Shown one piece after another: positions 23,162 through 34,243 of a stretch of DNA of 64,000 nucleotides. The stretch's first letter is position 1. Each line of letters begins with the position of its first letter. This stretch comes from Heterocephalus glaber (Eukaryota > Chordata > Mammalia > Rodentia > Bathyergidae). The notes under the pieces are model-generated. The model saw only the letters and a program-made list of their open reading frames with translations. It was not told where the DNA came from and ran no database searches. The position numbers and the translations under genes are program-made. Location of the stretch: NCBI RefSeq assembly GCF_000247695.1, contig NW_004624865.1, positions 1,177,305 to 1,241,304 of the forward strand. The letters are read 5' to 3'.

Positions 23162-24118
23162 TCAAATCTGGCAACAGTGAAGTTCTTTAACCGCTTGATC
23201 CCCTGCTTTCCATGTCTGCTGGGTGGGGCTAAGCTGGTCCCTTCCTCTGAGGGTTTGAGGAGGAACCAGAATGGTCACGGTCATTAGACACCATGGGCTG
23301 GGTGAGTGGCATTCGGTGCACAGCTGCCACATCGCCTGCCCGCTGGGCCATGAAGAAAGGGCTGGGGATGGGATGCGGCTGCCGGCGTGCAGAGCCGGCT
23401 GAAATCCAGGGCCCTGGGCCTGCAGGACCAGCAGATTGGGGCAGCTGCAGGGGCCCTGCTGGAGAGAGGGGTCCTGCAGCTCCCCATTCTGGGCAGGGAC
23501 TGGCGCCATGACAGCCCCTTGTGCCATGTCATTGAGCTTGAACACAGTGCCCCAGGCTCCCCTCTTCTCTGTCCCTGGGGCCCAGGGGCCATGGGAGGCG
23601 GGAGCTTTGGTAGACCCGACCTGCTCCGAGGTAACCTCCAGCCTCAGCGACCTCACTCCAGCGCATCCCCATGGGTCACAGCCCACAAGGACCTGGGTCT
23701 GGCCAGCTCCTCCCTCCAGCCCTGGAGCCCTCTCATGCTGCTCTGCATCCTGTGGCCAGCAAATGTGAGCTGTGGAGACGTGGAAGGAGGATTTCTTCTT
23801 TCTCTTTGCCGCTTTGGCCTTTCTTGCAGGTCCCCGATCCCGCCTTTGTAAATCTCCTAGTAAACACTCGCTCCTCTTTGGATCCAGGGGAAGCACCCAG
23901 CAAATGGAGGAGAGGGGCTGACATGCCAAGACGGAGTGTTTGGCCAGTTCGTGCCCACTAAGAGGCGCCAGCACTCCGTGGCCTTCATGGATGGGTTTCC
24001 GGTCTTGGGGCCCCGCCCTGCTCCACTGTCCTTTAGGCCACCAACCACCAGAGCCAAGGTTGCCGGCATTATGCTGAGTTTGAAGATCATGAATTGCTGA
24101 GAAATACTTGTTTACCAA
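23162..24118 (-). other. long open reading frame antisense in an NBAS intron, unrecognised
   Basis: A 318-codon open frame runs on the strand opposite NBAS in GC-rich sequence without obvious transposon content. I recognise no domain. The translation is rich in Gly, Pro, Gln and Ser with a short basic patch (RKAKAAKRKKKSS), and no Kozak context or splice structure stands out. High GC alone can produce such a frame, so chance is the leading explanation. A retrocopy or a lineage-specific gene is possible. Confidence 0.2.
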
Positions 24119-24472
24119 TCACTGGTGCCTGAAGTGAGTGCTAAGAGGAGATCACACAAGGGTAGTTTTAGGTACCGTTTGTACCAAGCAAGCTTGGGGT
24201 TCAGAGAAGCAGCAGCACCCCTTCCTCAAGAGAGATGCTGGGTGAATATCAGTGCTGATCCAGGGCAGAAGGAACCACAGTCGGCACAGGGAGAGCACTC
24301 CCGGCACAGGCAGGGGTGCCTCCCCTCAGAGCTGGGGTCCTCTGCACCTCCTTAAGCCACATCTCAAAGAACAGGGAGCGACAGATCCACTTGGGAGACG
24401 GGGAGAGAGCCCACACTGGCAGTGGCGTGATGCTAACATTAAAATTGAAGGTAAATTAAAAATGCCATCCTG

Positions 24473-24541
24473 GGCTGGGGCGGGCCACGTGCTACAGGTC
24501 TTGCCCAGCATGCACCAGACCAAGCTCCAGCCCCAGGACTA
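24473..24541 (+). mobile_element. ID SINE monomer, degraded
   Basis: It contains 'gggctggggcgggccacgtg', 'cttgcccagcatgcaccaga' and 'agctccagccccagg'. The layout is ID but the boxes are mutated. Confidence 0.55.
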
Positions 24542-24682
24542 GAAATGAAGAAAAAGAAAGCAGTTCCGCAGGTGCAAGGCCACCTTGCAGGTGTGGCTGT
24601 GGCTGCAGTGTTGAACGGTGGCGGTGCAGATGCCTGCGTGGGCGAAAGGTCCCTGCGTGCCACTGTGCTACCAGAGCCTCAG

Positions 24683-24868
24683 AGCAGGCTGGGCGCTGTG
24701 GCAGTGCCTGTACTCTTGGGAGGCTGAGGCAGGAGGAGCACAAGTTCCAGGCCAACCTAGACAACTGAGTGACTTGTTGAGATCCTATCTCAAAAATGAA
24801 AAGGCCTGGGGACGGAGCTCAGTGTGAAGGGCCTGGGTTCCATACCCAGTACCAAAAAAAGAAAAGAA
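24683..24868 (+). mobile_element. B1-dID SINE
   Basis: B1 part ('gctgggcgctgtggcagtgc', 'gggaggctgaggcaggagga', 'gagatcctatctcaaaaatg'), then ID part ('gcctggggacggagctcagt', 'gggcctgggttccataccca'), then an A-rich tail. Confidence 0.9.
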
Positions 24869-25480
24869 AAGGCTAGAGGAGGAGGTCACAGGAAGCAAGT
24901 CAGGGTGTGGCAGCTAGGCCAGGGGGGCATGCTCAGGAGTTTGTTTGTTTTATCCTCCCCAATGTCAGTGGCTGCTTTTGGCGTCTCCCATAAAAAATGA
25001 CCGTTTCTCTGGGGCCAGCCTACTGGCATGATTCCGCAAGTGGTGTGCCATCCAAGGCTTGCTGTGCTGTTAGGAATCAACCCTGTACTGGGCCCTCGAC
25101 CCCGAATGCCAGGATGCAGGGCAGAAGCAGAGAAACTATAACGTGTGAAACTGCAGCAAGCATATTATCCTGAGCGCTCAGTCGACTGCTTCCTGGCATC
25201 CCCTTTCATATTTGCTTTATAATAATGCAAAGGATTATTGGGAATACCATGTATTTGAATTGTCCTCCGGTCTCCTGGTGCTGTAGGAGTAGAGGAGAAA
25301 GCTCAGCCCCGTGGAGAGCAGCAGCCCTGGGTCCTGCTGTCCAGACGGCCCTTGCTCCTCTGTAGTGGGGCCACGTGGGTCCCATCGCTGTGTTCTTTAT
25401 GTCCAGCGAGAGTCTGGCGCCCCCGGTGGCCAGCTCAGCCCTGCAAAACAGCTTGCAATATTTTATTCTTTGATACTTTT

Positions 25481-25561
25481 TGGTTTTGGTACGGTGGATT
25501 GAACTCCGAACCTTGCACTTGTGAGGCAGGCGGCAGCACCACTGAGCTAAATCCCCAGCCC
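25481..25561 (-). mobile_element. ID SINE with a perfect 17-bp target-site duplication
   Basis: The flanks TATTCTTTGATACTTTT at 25464-25480 and 25562-25578 are identical. Inside is a reversed ID of the 'ccagggatttagctcagtgg' subtype ('ttgcacttgtgaggcaggcg', 'actgagctaaatccccagcc'). The intact duplication indicates a fairly young L1-mediated insertion. Confidence 0.95.
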
Positions 25562-26148
25562 TATTCTTTGATACTTTTGTTACACACATTCTACTTTGTT
25601 ACTTTTGTTGCAAAGGACTATCATTTGTTACCTTTGTTTTTAAAGCCTATTCTCCAACAACAGATTCTGTCTGTGTAATAAAGGCTGTGAATAAATTCAG
25701 GTGCACCTGTGGAGACCCACACATTTTTACTGCTGCGTGCCACAGACAGATTCCATGGAGGTGGGGTGTCTCGGGCTCCCACCTTGACATCAGACCTATA
25801 AACACGTCCTGGAATATGTTGTTTGATGCTTTCCTCCGTTTTGTGCGTGACAGCTGCCAGTAGATGCTGCCAGCCGTACTCACAGTGGGTAGCAGCTCTG
25901 GTTAGGTAGACACCGATTCTCATGCACACCTGTACGGATACAACCGAAAGGCAGGCGGGGGTACTTCCGGTCACCCAGGGGAGGCCAGACTCGGAGAGTG
26001 GAGGAAGATGAATTCTAAGCAGCGCAGCTATTCCCGTCCCGGAAGTGAGCGAAGTGTGGTTGTGAGTGTGCATTACACACGCATTTGCATTCACAGCCGA
26101 GGGGGTGCGGGATGGGTGCCTCCCCGCTCACCCTGCCCTGTCTTTCAG

Positions 26149-26277
26149 GCCATGAAGGAGCTGTGCCTGCTGCTGCGAGACCGAGCCCTGCTGCTGCCAT
26201 CCCTGAAGCTGATGCTGGAGCGGCCAGAGCCGGAGCTGCGCGCCCTGGTGCTCGAGCAGGTCGCCGCCATCACACAG
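26149..26277 (+). CDS. NBAS: NBAS, penultimate exon
   Basis: The acceptor GTCTTTCAG| ends at 26148 and the donor is CAG|GTAGGG at 26278. The exon is 129 nt: 43 codons, phase 0 at both ends. The peptide begins AMKELCLLLRDRALLLPSLK and includes LMLERPEPELRALVLEQV, ending AAITQ. The KELCLLL...LLLPSLKL block is characteristic of NBAS. The leucine-rich periodicity indicates amphipathic helices, consistent with the alpha-solenoid C-terminus of this tether subunit. Because it is symmetrical in phase, skipping this exon would keep the frame. Confidence 0.93.
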
Positions 26278-26354
26278 GTAGGGCCACATGAGTGCACTGT
26301 CCTGCTGGGCTTCTTTTCCAGGACGTGGACCAGCCCTTTCCTTCTCAAAACAAT

Positions 26355-26483
26355 AGCTTTGCCCGGAGTGGTGGTGCACACCTGTCATCCCAGCACCCAG
26401 GAGGGTGGATGAGGCAGGAGAATCATCACGAGTTCTAGGCCAGCCTGGGCTACACAGCGAAACTCTGTCTCAAAAAAAACAGA
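26355..26483 (+). mobile_element. B1-like SINE
   Basis: 'gcccggagtggtggtgcaca', 'cctgtcatcccagcacccag', 'ctaggccagcctgggctaca', 'gcgaaactctgtctcaaa', with an A tail. Confidence 0.9.
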
Positions 26484-27064
26484 AAAAAAAATATCAGTAT
26501 ACCTGAGCACATTAACTGTGCCATGAGCCACCTTTGTTTGGTCTGAGAATCCAAACCCAAAACCAAAGCCGATTTTCTGGAATTGTCCAGCAGAGCCGTC
26601 CACTTGCCCCCTGGGTGTGCCTGCACTGCTCAGTGCTCACTGAGGGCGGACTTGGCTTCCCCTGGGCCAGTGTGCCCAAGACTCTGGAGGCGGAGGCCCT
26701 GCAGTCCGGGCAGAGGTGCCATCCGCCCCAGGCTGGGATCTCCCTGTGGTGATTGAGGAGGACACTTTCTGTCCCTTCTCGGAGCTTATACTTCACGTAG
26801 GACTGGATTGTGTTTTATGCACTCCTGCGATGATCCTTCCCGAAACCTTCTTTGTACAGCGATCGCTCTTCATGTTTTTTTACACAACAATGAGACAGGA
26901 CGCCACGGTGGCTGGAGGGGGAGGAGAGTCCTGGAGCAGTTCAGTGTGTGCTGCATGACAATCAAGAGACCATGGACAGGGATCTTCCACGTGGAACTTT
27001 GGTAATGATGCAGGATACAGGAAGTTATGTATGTGGTTACGCAAAGGAGAGCATTCTTGTATCC

Positions 27065-27190
27065 TGTTTTGTTTTCCTTTTTGAGACAGGATCTCAACTA
27101 TGTGGTCCAGGCTGGCCTCAAACTTGAGATCCTCCTGCCTCAGCCTCCTGAGTGCTGGGATTACAGGCCTGTATCACCACGCCCAGCTTA
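27065..27190 (-). mobile_element. B1-like SINE
   Basis: 'tttttgagacaggatctcaa', 'ggtccaggctggcctcaaac', 'cctcctgcctcagcctcctg', 'gtgctgggattacaggcctg'. It is close to the B1 consensus. Confidence 0.9.
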
Positions 27191-27937
27191 AAGATTCTTT
27201 ATTGCAAATGCATATGTCACAAGTGCAGCTAGAACAGGGGTCTGGAAGTGAAGTGACCTTCCTGCTGCACCCCCGCCCCCTGTGACTGTTGAAATAAGAA
27301 ACCTCGGGAAATGCAGCAACTCTCAAGCGGATTTTACTGGCACTCATAGATGTCACAGACTCCGTGCGTGATTCACTGTGGCAGCTGAGCTCAGGCGCTA
27401 TGGGTCGACTGCCGGGCGTACGGACAGTGCGGAACCCTGCACTCCTTCAGTGCAGAGACCGACGCGCGGGCTGTCAGGGCTGGGCAGCGTCACTCCTCCC
27501 CTCCAGTCCCCACTGCGGGCCAGTGACAGCCCAGCTGTGACCTCCCCGAAGGGAGCCTGTGCCCTTCAGGTGTCCTTCACCGAGACACTGTGGCCTTTAG
27601 ACCACAGCTCCCTCCAAGGACCTATAGTTTTGCTGACTTTTCCATGGCCAGCATCTTTCCTAGGTTTGATTTTCGCAGTCAGCTGTGGGCTTGTGTCCCC
27701 CGCCCCGGGCCCTGCACAACTGTCCTGTGGGCCCACAGCCATGATGTGCACGAGGACGCAGGCTCAGCTCCTCGCGCTCCTCAGCCGTCGACCCGCTCAG
27801 TCGTGTGCGTCTGGCTCTGTGTGATTCTGAGTGTTCCCTGCCAGTGACCCCGCCTGCTGTCCTCTGCAGGCCCCCACCTCCCAGGCAACTACAGTCTGTT
27901 CTTCCTCAGTGGACTTCTGTCATTTCAAGAATACAGT

Positions 27938-28055
27938 CTACAGCTGGGTGTGGTGGTGCACACCTGTGATCCTAGCACTCAGGAGCCTGAGGCAGGAGGA
28001 TCACTGAGCATTCAAGGCCAGCTTGGGAAGACAGCGAGACCCTGTCCCAAACCCC
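27938..28055 (+). mobile_element. B1-like SINE
   Basis: 'agctgggtgtggtggtgcac', 'acctgtgatcctagcactca', 'gcctgaggcaggaggatcac', 'acagcgagaccctgtcccaa'. Confidence 0.9.
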
Positions 28056-30701
28056 CTACCAGAACAAAAGATGAAAGGGAATATTCCCATCCCATCTCTG
28101 CCCAGTACTATAAAGGGCACCTTCTCTGTCTTCATCACCCTGTAAGAAGGCATTACTCTGGTTTCACAGAGGAAAGCTCCGATGGTCAGCAGTCACCATG
28201 CTGGTCAGCAGCCCGAGCTGAAAGACAAGCCCTGGCCTCGGCACTGCTCACCATCTGGGTGAGGGAGACGCGGGTGAGGCAGCACTGTGGCCCTGGGCCC
28301 AGCTCGGAGCCCGTGGCTCCTTCTGGCCGCCACTGAAGGCACTGGGTGGGTGCAGCAGGGTGGCAGCCACTGCCCAGGCCCGAGTCGCTTCTGGGCAGAG
28401 CTCCTGCCTGACAGGCCCTGCAGGAAGCCTGCACCCCGCTACCTGGGGTGGGCATGGGGGCCGACAGGGTGTTGCTCCCAGTTGGCCCGGCGCCCCGCCC
28501 CCAGTGCAGTCCCCGCCCACTCCATTCAGCTTGCGTGGGTGTGTGTGTGACGCCGCAGGAGGACCTGCAGAGTCGGGGCTGTGAGGGTCGGCAGGAGCAC
28601 ACATGACCAAAAAGTCCCTGGGTGGCCTCCTCCGTGCCCGGCTGGGCTCCTGCCCCTTCGTGTCCCTGCTGACAGCACAGCAGGGACCCTGGCTGGAGCC
28701 CTGTCACCTTGCTTGGTGGTCACACGGGGCTCGCTTTGAGTTTTCCTGCTGGCCTGATGGGTGCCAACTGTGTGAAGCAGGCCCTTGAGGCCTCTTCCTT
28801 GCTCTCTGGGCACAAGGCTTTTCTCCCAGAAGCCCATGCACCTAGCCCAGCCTCTGACCCTTACCAACCATGCTCAGTCCATTTCTCACCCTGTCTGTCC
28901 CAAGTGCAGCTCTGCAGGGGAACAGCTAGCTCAGGGCCGGGACCCCCCTGGGTGGGGAGTGGAGCTCGCTACTCCTTCCTCAGCACCCACCGCTGGCCAA
29001 CCGGCGTGCTCTGTGCAGGGTCTGGAGAGGGACCCTTGGGTATCAGGAAAGGAGAAAGGAAGCAGCCTCCTGTGTGCTAAAAGGAGAAGCCGGTGTGTGG
29101 AAGACACAGGAGTGCGGAACCAGCCAGGCACAGGCCCCCGAGGGCAGCATTTGGTGGCAGCCTCAGAGGTGACCACGCTTGGGTCCGCAAAGCCTCTCGC
29201 TTTGCTGTCAGCTTGTAAACCAGGTGATCTCTAAGTTTTGTCGCAGGAGAGGAATCCAGAATGGGACGTGGACTTCCTGAGAAAATGCAATCTCACCATC
29301 GTATCCAAAGAAATCCAGAATCCAGAAAAATCATCCACAGCCGTTTTCCTCCTTCCAACTGTTCCCTAGTGTTGTCCCTTTATTTTTCTGCTACTGTGGT
29401 TCATATCTTAATAACTTCTATTAAGTAATAGTGTGTGTAAAAATAAGGCAAATAGCACTCCTGAAGTAAACCCTGAAATCACATCCAGTGCTTCCTTTAA
29501 AGTAATTTCCATGACTGCTTACCTCCTTACTGTAATCACTCTTGGCTTGATGCAGATCCATAAAATCAAAGATTTTAATTCAGAGAAGCTTCATTACCTA
29601 TTGTGGAGAGAGGAATTAAGCAGATAACATTTTAATGGCTCGGAAGACAGCAGCACTTTGTGTGTGAATAGATTTCCTTCCCCAGCCTTCGGGGTTGCAT
29701 TTATTCCCCGGATCTGATGGCTGACACACGGGCAACAGGTACTGCACCACCTGTGACCTCTTGGGCCCTGCCCTCCCCGGCACCCTGCCCTCCTGCTTGC
29801 CTCGGTGCTGGCCCTCGAGGGCTCTGTCCCCTCTGCTCCACAGTCAAGGGGACTAAATCAAGTCCTCCGGATTCGTCTACCACTTATCTCAGACATGCAG
29901 ACCAAGTCACAGCAAATCACAAAAGGGCAGCTCCTTCTCTGACAGTTCAAACTGTCACACTTGCATGCAACAAAATGTGGCCCAGACAGATGTAGTTTTC
30001 AGTGGTCTTGCAGCCGCCGGACACAGCCGATGCGCTGTCCTTGGTCACCACTCTGCCCTGTCACAGGCTGTGCGTGTCACATGCAGTTGGTCTGGGCAGC
30101 AGGTAACTGGCTTTGAAGTGCGGCAGCATTGCTGAGGTTTCTGTGATCAAGGTGACTCAGGTCAGGGTGGCCAGAAGAATCTGCTCTGATGCTGTTTCCC
30201 AACACCCGGCGTAAACGAGAGCCCTGGCGTGACCAGTGTTGGCCTGATTCCTTCCAGAAATACAGGCAGTGTCATAAACTCTGGGGGCTGTGGAAACCAT
30301 GTGTAGGGAAAGGCAGCCCAGGACTATCCGAGCCGTCAGGGCCCACAGACAGAGCCTTCAGTGAGGATGATCGAAAGCACACTGCGTCACGGTGCTCGGC
30401 TTTCTTGGCGGAGTAGAAGATGTTCTCTCATTCAGAAGAGATGAATTTATTCCCTGTGGATCTGTATCCAGAGAGAATTGGGGTTAAAGAGTCCAGACCA
30501 GGGTGGAGGCACATGAAATGTTAACCGTGGTTGCAGCAGGCTTTAAAAGGGCAGACTTCGGGCTCCAGCTTCCTGCCCGCAGAGCCTGGCACCCGCTTCC
30601 TTCCCTGAGGCTGGGCAGTGGGGTGGCGCCAGCTCCACCCAGCTGTTGGGGATTCAGGCAGGGTTCCACAGGACGATGGCTCCTTATGTGAAAAGAGAAG
30701 C

Positions 30702-30868
30702 CAGGTGTGCTGGCCCGTGCCCTCTGGGAGGCTGAGGCAGGAGGGTCACAGGCTCTGGCTGAGGAGCTCAGCCAGTCTGCATCTCACAATACAAAATCTG
30801 TATAAAAGGGCTGAGGATGTAGCACATGTGGTGACCCTGGGTCTGTTTTCCTGTACTGCAGAAAAAGG
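30702..30868 (+). mobile_element. B1-dID SINE
   Basis: B1 part ('agccaggtgtgctggcccgt', 'gggaggctgaggcaggaggg') and ID part ('gggctgaggatgtagcacat', 'gtgaccctgggtctg'). It lies about 120 nt upstream of the last NBAS acceptor. Confidence 0.8.
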
Positions 30869-30990
30869 CACCCTGCGTCCTCAGACCTGTGCCCTCAGAA
30901 AGCCCGTGTGCTGGTGTGCGCTCGGGCTGGAAGCAGTGGGGAGGGGTCGTCCTCGTGGCTCCTCACGACCTGCCTGTCCGTGTCTTGCAG

Positions 30991-31260
30991 GTGGATGACT
31001 CCAACTGCGACCCCGAGCTGCTGTCCCTGCTGCTGGACGCTGGGCTGCTGGTGCCCTGCATCCCTACCCGCTTCTACCCTCACCTCATCCGCCACCTGCT
31101 GGCCGAGCAGGGCCGCTGGGACGAGGAGCAGCTGGCAGCACAGCTGCGGGCAGCCGGGCACGAGGCCGAAGCAGGCTCGCTCCTGCTGGCCGTGCGGGGC
31201 ACGCACAGGGCCCTGAGGACTTTCCGAGCCGCCCTGGGCACCGGACAGCCGTCGATGTGA
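30991..31260 (+). CDS. NBAS: NBAS terminal exon, C-terminus and stop
   Basis: The acceptor GTCTTGCAG| ends at 30990. Then 89 codons run in frame to TGA at 31258-31260. The peptide begins VDDSNCDPELLSLLLDAGLL, contains FYPHLIRHLLAEQGRWDEEQ and carries the strongest NBAS signature, AGHEAEAGSLLLAVRGTHRA, before the tail FRTFRAALGTGQPSM. The residues after FRTF differ from the human tail as I recall it. By my count 77 of 89 third codon positions are G or C (about 87%). No premature stop or frameshift is present. Together the five exons encode about 292 of roughly 2,370 residues expected for the full protein. Confidence 0.95.
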   Translation: MDDSNCDPELLSLLLDAGLLVPCIPTRFYPHLIRHLLAEQGRWDEEQLAAQLRAAGHEAEAGSLLLAVRGTHRALRTFRAALGTGQPSM

Positions 31261-31304
31261 GGGTGGGGCCCAGGCTCTCCAGCGAGTCTGTCCCCAGCGC
31301 TGCA

Positions 31305-31310
31305 AATAAA
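31305..31310 (+). terminator. NBAS: NBAS polyadenylation signal
   Basis: A canonical AATAAA lies 45 nt after the stop codon, followed by CT/GT-rich sequence (ctcctggtcctgctgctc) suitable as a downstream element. Cleavage is expected near 31320-31335, giving a 3' UTR of only about 60-75 nt. Confidence 0.85.
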
Positions 31311-31574
31311 GCTGAGCCACGGGCAGCCTCCCGACTGCTCCTGGTCCTGCTGCTCCGCATACACTCCCAGAGACGGATTCTTTCTCCCCTGTTCTCTTTT
31401 TATCTCTGTCTCTTCGGGACGGAATGCAAGCAGCGAAGTCTCTCAGCTGCGCCTCAGAACACTGAGGGAGGGGTGTGGGCCGCACGCAGGAAGAGGGTGA
31501 GGAATGCCAACAGTCGGTCAGGCTGGTGCCGTGGGTGGGCAAGGCTGGCCTGGGCCTGAGCCTCAGATTAGAGG

Positions 31575-31728
31575 AGCACGCGTGGTGGCCATGGCACGCC
31601 TGTCACCCAGCGCTCCGGGAGGCCGAGGCAGGAGGGCTCCGAGTTCCAGCCCTGCCGAGGCGGCTGAGGGAGATACCGCCTAAAATGAAAAGGGGGCGGG
31701 GATGTAGCTCAGTGCAGGACAGGACCAA
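31575..31728 (+). mobile_element. B1-dID SINE
   Basis: 'gcacgcgtggtggccatggc', 'gggaggccgaggcaggaggg', then ID 'gggcggggatgtagctcagt'. It lies about 240 nt beyond the predicted NBAS cleavage site. Confidence 0.8.
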
Positions 31729-31849
31729 GGGAGGGGGCGTAGATTTCCCTCCCGGCTCCTTCCTTCTCTGCCTCCTGGCCAGCGGTGCTCCCGACGCTCC
31801 ACTGCTCAGAGGACACACAGTCCATGTAACAGTCTGCTGCCACCTCATT

Positions 31850-31935
31850 CTTCAGGTCAGAAATCAGTGTGACACCCTCACTGGATTGGTAAACTGAGGC
31901 CCAGGGGCTGAAGGGCCTTGTTCCGGGACAGTGGT
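31850..31935 (+). repeat. MIR SINE fossil
   Basis: 'ggtaaactgaggcccagggg' followed by a degraded 'gggccttgttccgggaca' resembles the MIR 3' half. Confidence 0.4.
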
Positions 31936-32737
31936 GAGTGCAGGTCCCTGCATAGGTCCCCAGCTCCCTGCTCTGCAACCCGGAGGAGGCAGGAATTTCC
32001 TTGGGGAAACTGCAGTGCTGGGACGCAGTCCTGCTCCCCACAAACCATGTGTGCAAGGGTTACACCATTTCCACGGAGCGAAAGAGAAAGAAGCTAAGGT
32101 AGGGATCCTCTGCCCTGAGGAGAGGGCCCGAGCCCTCAGCACACTGGAAGCCCCCTCCGAGTCCCCAGCCGGTCTCGGAGCCCCTCCACCCGCTGGCTCC
32201 CTGCTGCTGCTCACAGCTCCTCTCCCCAGGCTTGGGAAGGCTCCTCCTGCATCAGGTAAACAGGCGTGAAGCCCATGTGTTGACCGCTCAGTGGAACCAG
32301 AACACCTTTGCTCTCTGCTTATCCCAGCAGCAAAAATAACGTAAGGTGCAGCCTGCTGAGCTCCTGTGTGTGTGCAGGGTCCCATGCACCGGCGACCTCG
32401 AGCCACACCAGCAGGGAGATCTGCTCCCCTTCCTGTAACAGAAAGCAGCACAGAGGGTTTACTGACTTGGACGGTGCTCCCCAAGAGGCAGAGTCCAGAC
32501 TTGAACTCCCATCCTCTGACACCCCGTTACCTGGGAATTCTGGCTTCCTGGGCGCTGCTGATAATCTTACCACTTGCTACCTGGGATCAGCCAGGGGCCA
32601 CAAGCGTCTGCCTGTATCTAGCAGATAACCTGAAATATAGCCAAGATCTGTAAGGCAGAAGAGAAGTTACCTGAGCCCTGTGGTGTGGGAGTTTGAGCAC
32701 CCTGACCTAGGGAAGGGGTCGCCCCTTTTAGAAAAAA

Positions 32738-32930
32738 GCTCTGAGCTGGGTGCGCTGCTGCACCCGTGTAATCCCAGCACTCTCGGGAGGCTGAGGCAGG
32801 AGGATTGCAGGTGTGAGCCCAGCCTGTGCACCCTGTCTCAAAAAAGTCAAAAAGGGCTGGGGTTGTAGCTCAGTGCAAAGGCCCTGGGTTCAGTCCCCAG
32901 CACTGCAGGCAAACAAAAAAGGAAAAAGAT
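32738..32930 (+). mobile_element. B1-dID SINE
   Basis: 'agctgggtgcgctgctgcac', 'gtgtaatcccagcactctcg', then ID 'gggctggggttgtagctcag' and 'ggccctgggttcagtcccca', with an A-rich tail. Confidence 0.92.
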
Positions 32931-34053
32931 CTGCTTGGTCCCAGTGACCTGACACAGTTGCCAGAATTCTAACTTATCCGTCCCCAGAGCCTTCCATAGC
33001 AGCTCCGTGTGCCCCAGCTTCGACTTTCCGAACTCCGCCTGCATGGTGATCAGGAAGAATATCGGGGGGGGACTCCCTTCACAGACGTTTCTGGGCCACC
33101 TGGGCCAGCCTCCCAGGACTCCTGGCTCTGGCCAATCCCTGGCCTCTACCAAAAGTTGTCTTACGCCACAGTTGCCCTGGGTGGTAGCTTTGCCTGTCTG
33201 CAAGTCCCTTTTTATTGCAGTCCTCCTGCTTCAGCCTCCCTCAGTGATAGGGTTAGAGGTGCAGGGTCACTGTGCCTGGGTCTCTCTCACTCTACCGACC
33301 AAGCTGCTCTGCATGTCTCTTTGTCTGTAGATGCCCACTGCCTGGGAGCGCATGGCCTTGCAGCCTGCAGTGCATCTTCTGGCTGGGCCACCAAAGTAGA
33401 GGGGGAGCCATCCCTGCCACCAGGACGGGATGAGAGGCAGGGCTGAGGCCCAACAGAAATCTCCTTAAAACAGCAACAGGGAGGAGACAGTGAAGCCCGG
33501 GCCGGGGCAGGGGAGGCACGGGCCGCAGAGGCTGCATCCCCGGGCCTCGTGTTTGCTGGTGCGACCCAGTCAGGGAGGGGACAGAGCAGTCACTGCAGTG
33601 TGGGCTCTGGGTCTGCCCGCACCAGGCGCCTCTTGCCCTGTGACCTGTCTTGCAGCAGACCTGCTGAACGGGAGTGAAAAGTGGCTCCCTCCAGCCCATG
33701 GCCTCTTCCTTCCTTCCCCTGAACACCTGCAGAGTTGCCATGGCGATGCAGCTCCCAGCTGGGCTGGCTGGCAGGGCCAGGGAGCTGCAGGCCCAGTGTT
33801 TCCCTGAGAGGGTTGGCCTTGAGCTAGGTCACCCTGCGTCCCTGGGGTCAGCACTGCCCTCGTGAGATGGCCTTGCAGGGTAGGGGTGGGGCAGAGGGTC
33901 CAGATAGTGCCCCAGCTTCTGGTGGGCACAGACCCACCATCTGTAGGGTTCAGGCTAGGATTATTCATTTTCTTTCTTCTCATAAACATACAAGAGTTTG
34001 TGAAGCTCATTCTCAGCCTTGGACTCTCAAAACAATTATCCTCATCTTAAAGA

Positions 34054-34243
34054 CATGCCAGGCATGGTGATGACAGCTGTAATCTCAGCCCTCTGAGCGG
34101 CCAAGGCAGGAGGATCACAAGTTCCAGCCCAGCCTGGGACAATTTAGTGACTTAGTGAGACCCTGTCTCAAAAAATAAAAATTAAAAAAGGGCTGAGGAT
34201 AGAGCTCCATGCAAAGGCCCTGAGTTCATTCCTTATGTAAAGA
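34054..34243 (+). mobile_element. B1-dID SINE
   Basis: 'gccaggcatggtgatgacag', 'gccaaggcaggaggatcaca', 'agtgagaccctgtctcaaaa', then ID 'gggctgaggatagagctcca' and 'ggccctgagttcattcctta'. Confidence 0.9.

Larger units (their letters stand above)
20251..26148 (+). other. NBAS: NBAS intron (about 5.9 kb)
   Basis: It is bounded by GTGAGT at 20251 and GTCTTTCAG ending at 26148. SINEs and a long antisense open frame are listed separately. 20530-21470, 21650-23160 and 25580-26140 hold no feature I can assign. Confidence 0.9.
26278..30990 (+). other. NBAS: last NBAS intron (about 4.7 kb)
   Basis: It is bounded by GTAGGG at 26278 and GTCTTGCAG ending at 30990. Three B1-like SINEs and one B1-dID are listed separately. 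26490-27060, 27195-27935 and 28060-30700 show no assignable feature; the GC-rich part at 28200-29230 gives several chance open frames. Confidence 0.9.

Noticed and set aside
25481..25561. tRNA gene
   Set aside because: ID SINEs resemble a tRNA with A and B boxes, but the sequence lacks a foldable cloverleaf and has SINE tails and target duplications. The same applies to the other ID copies.
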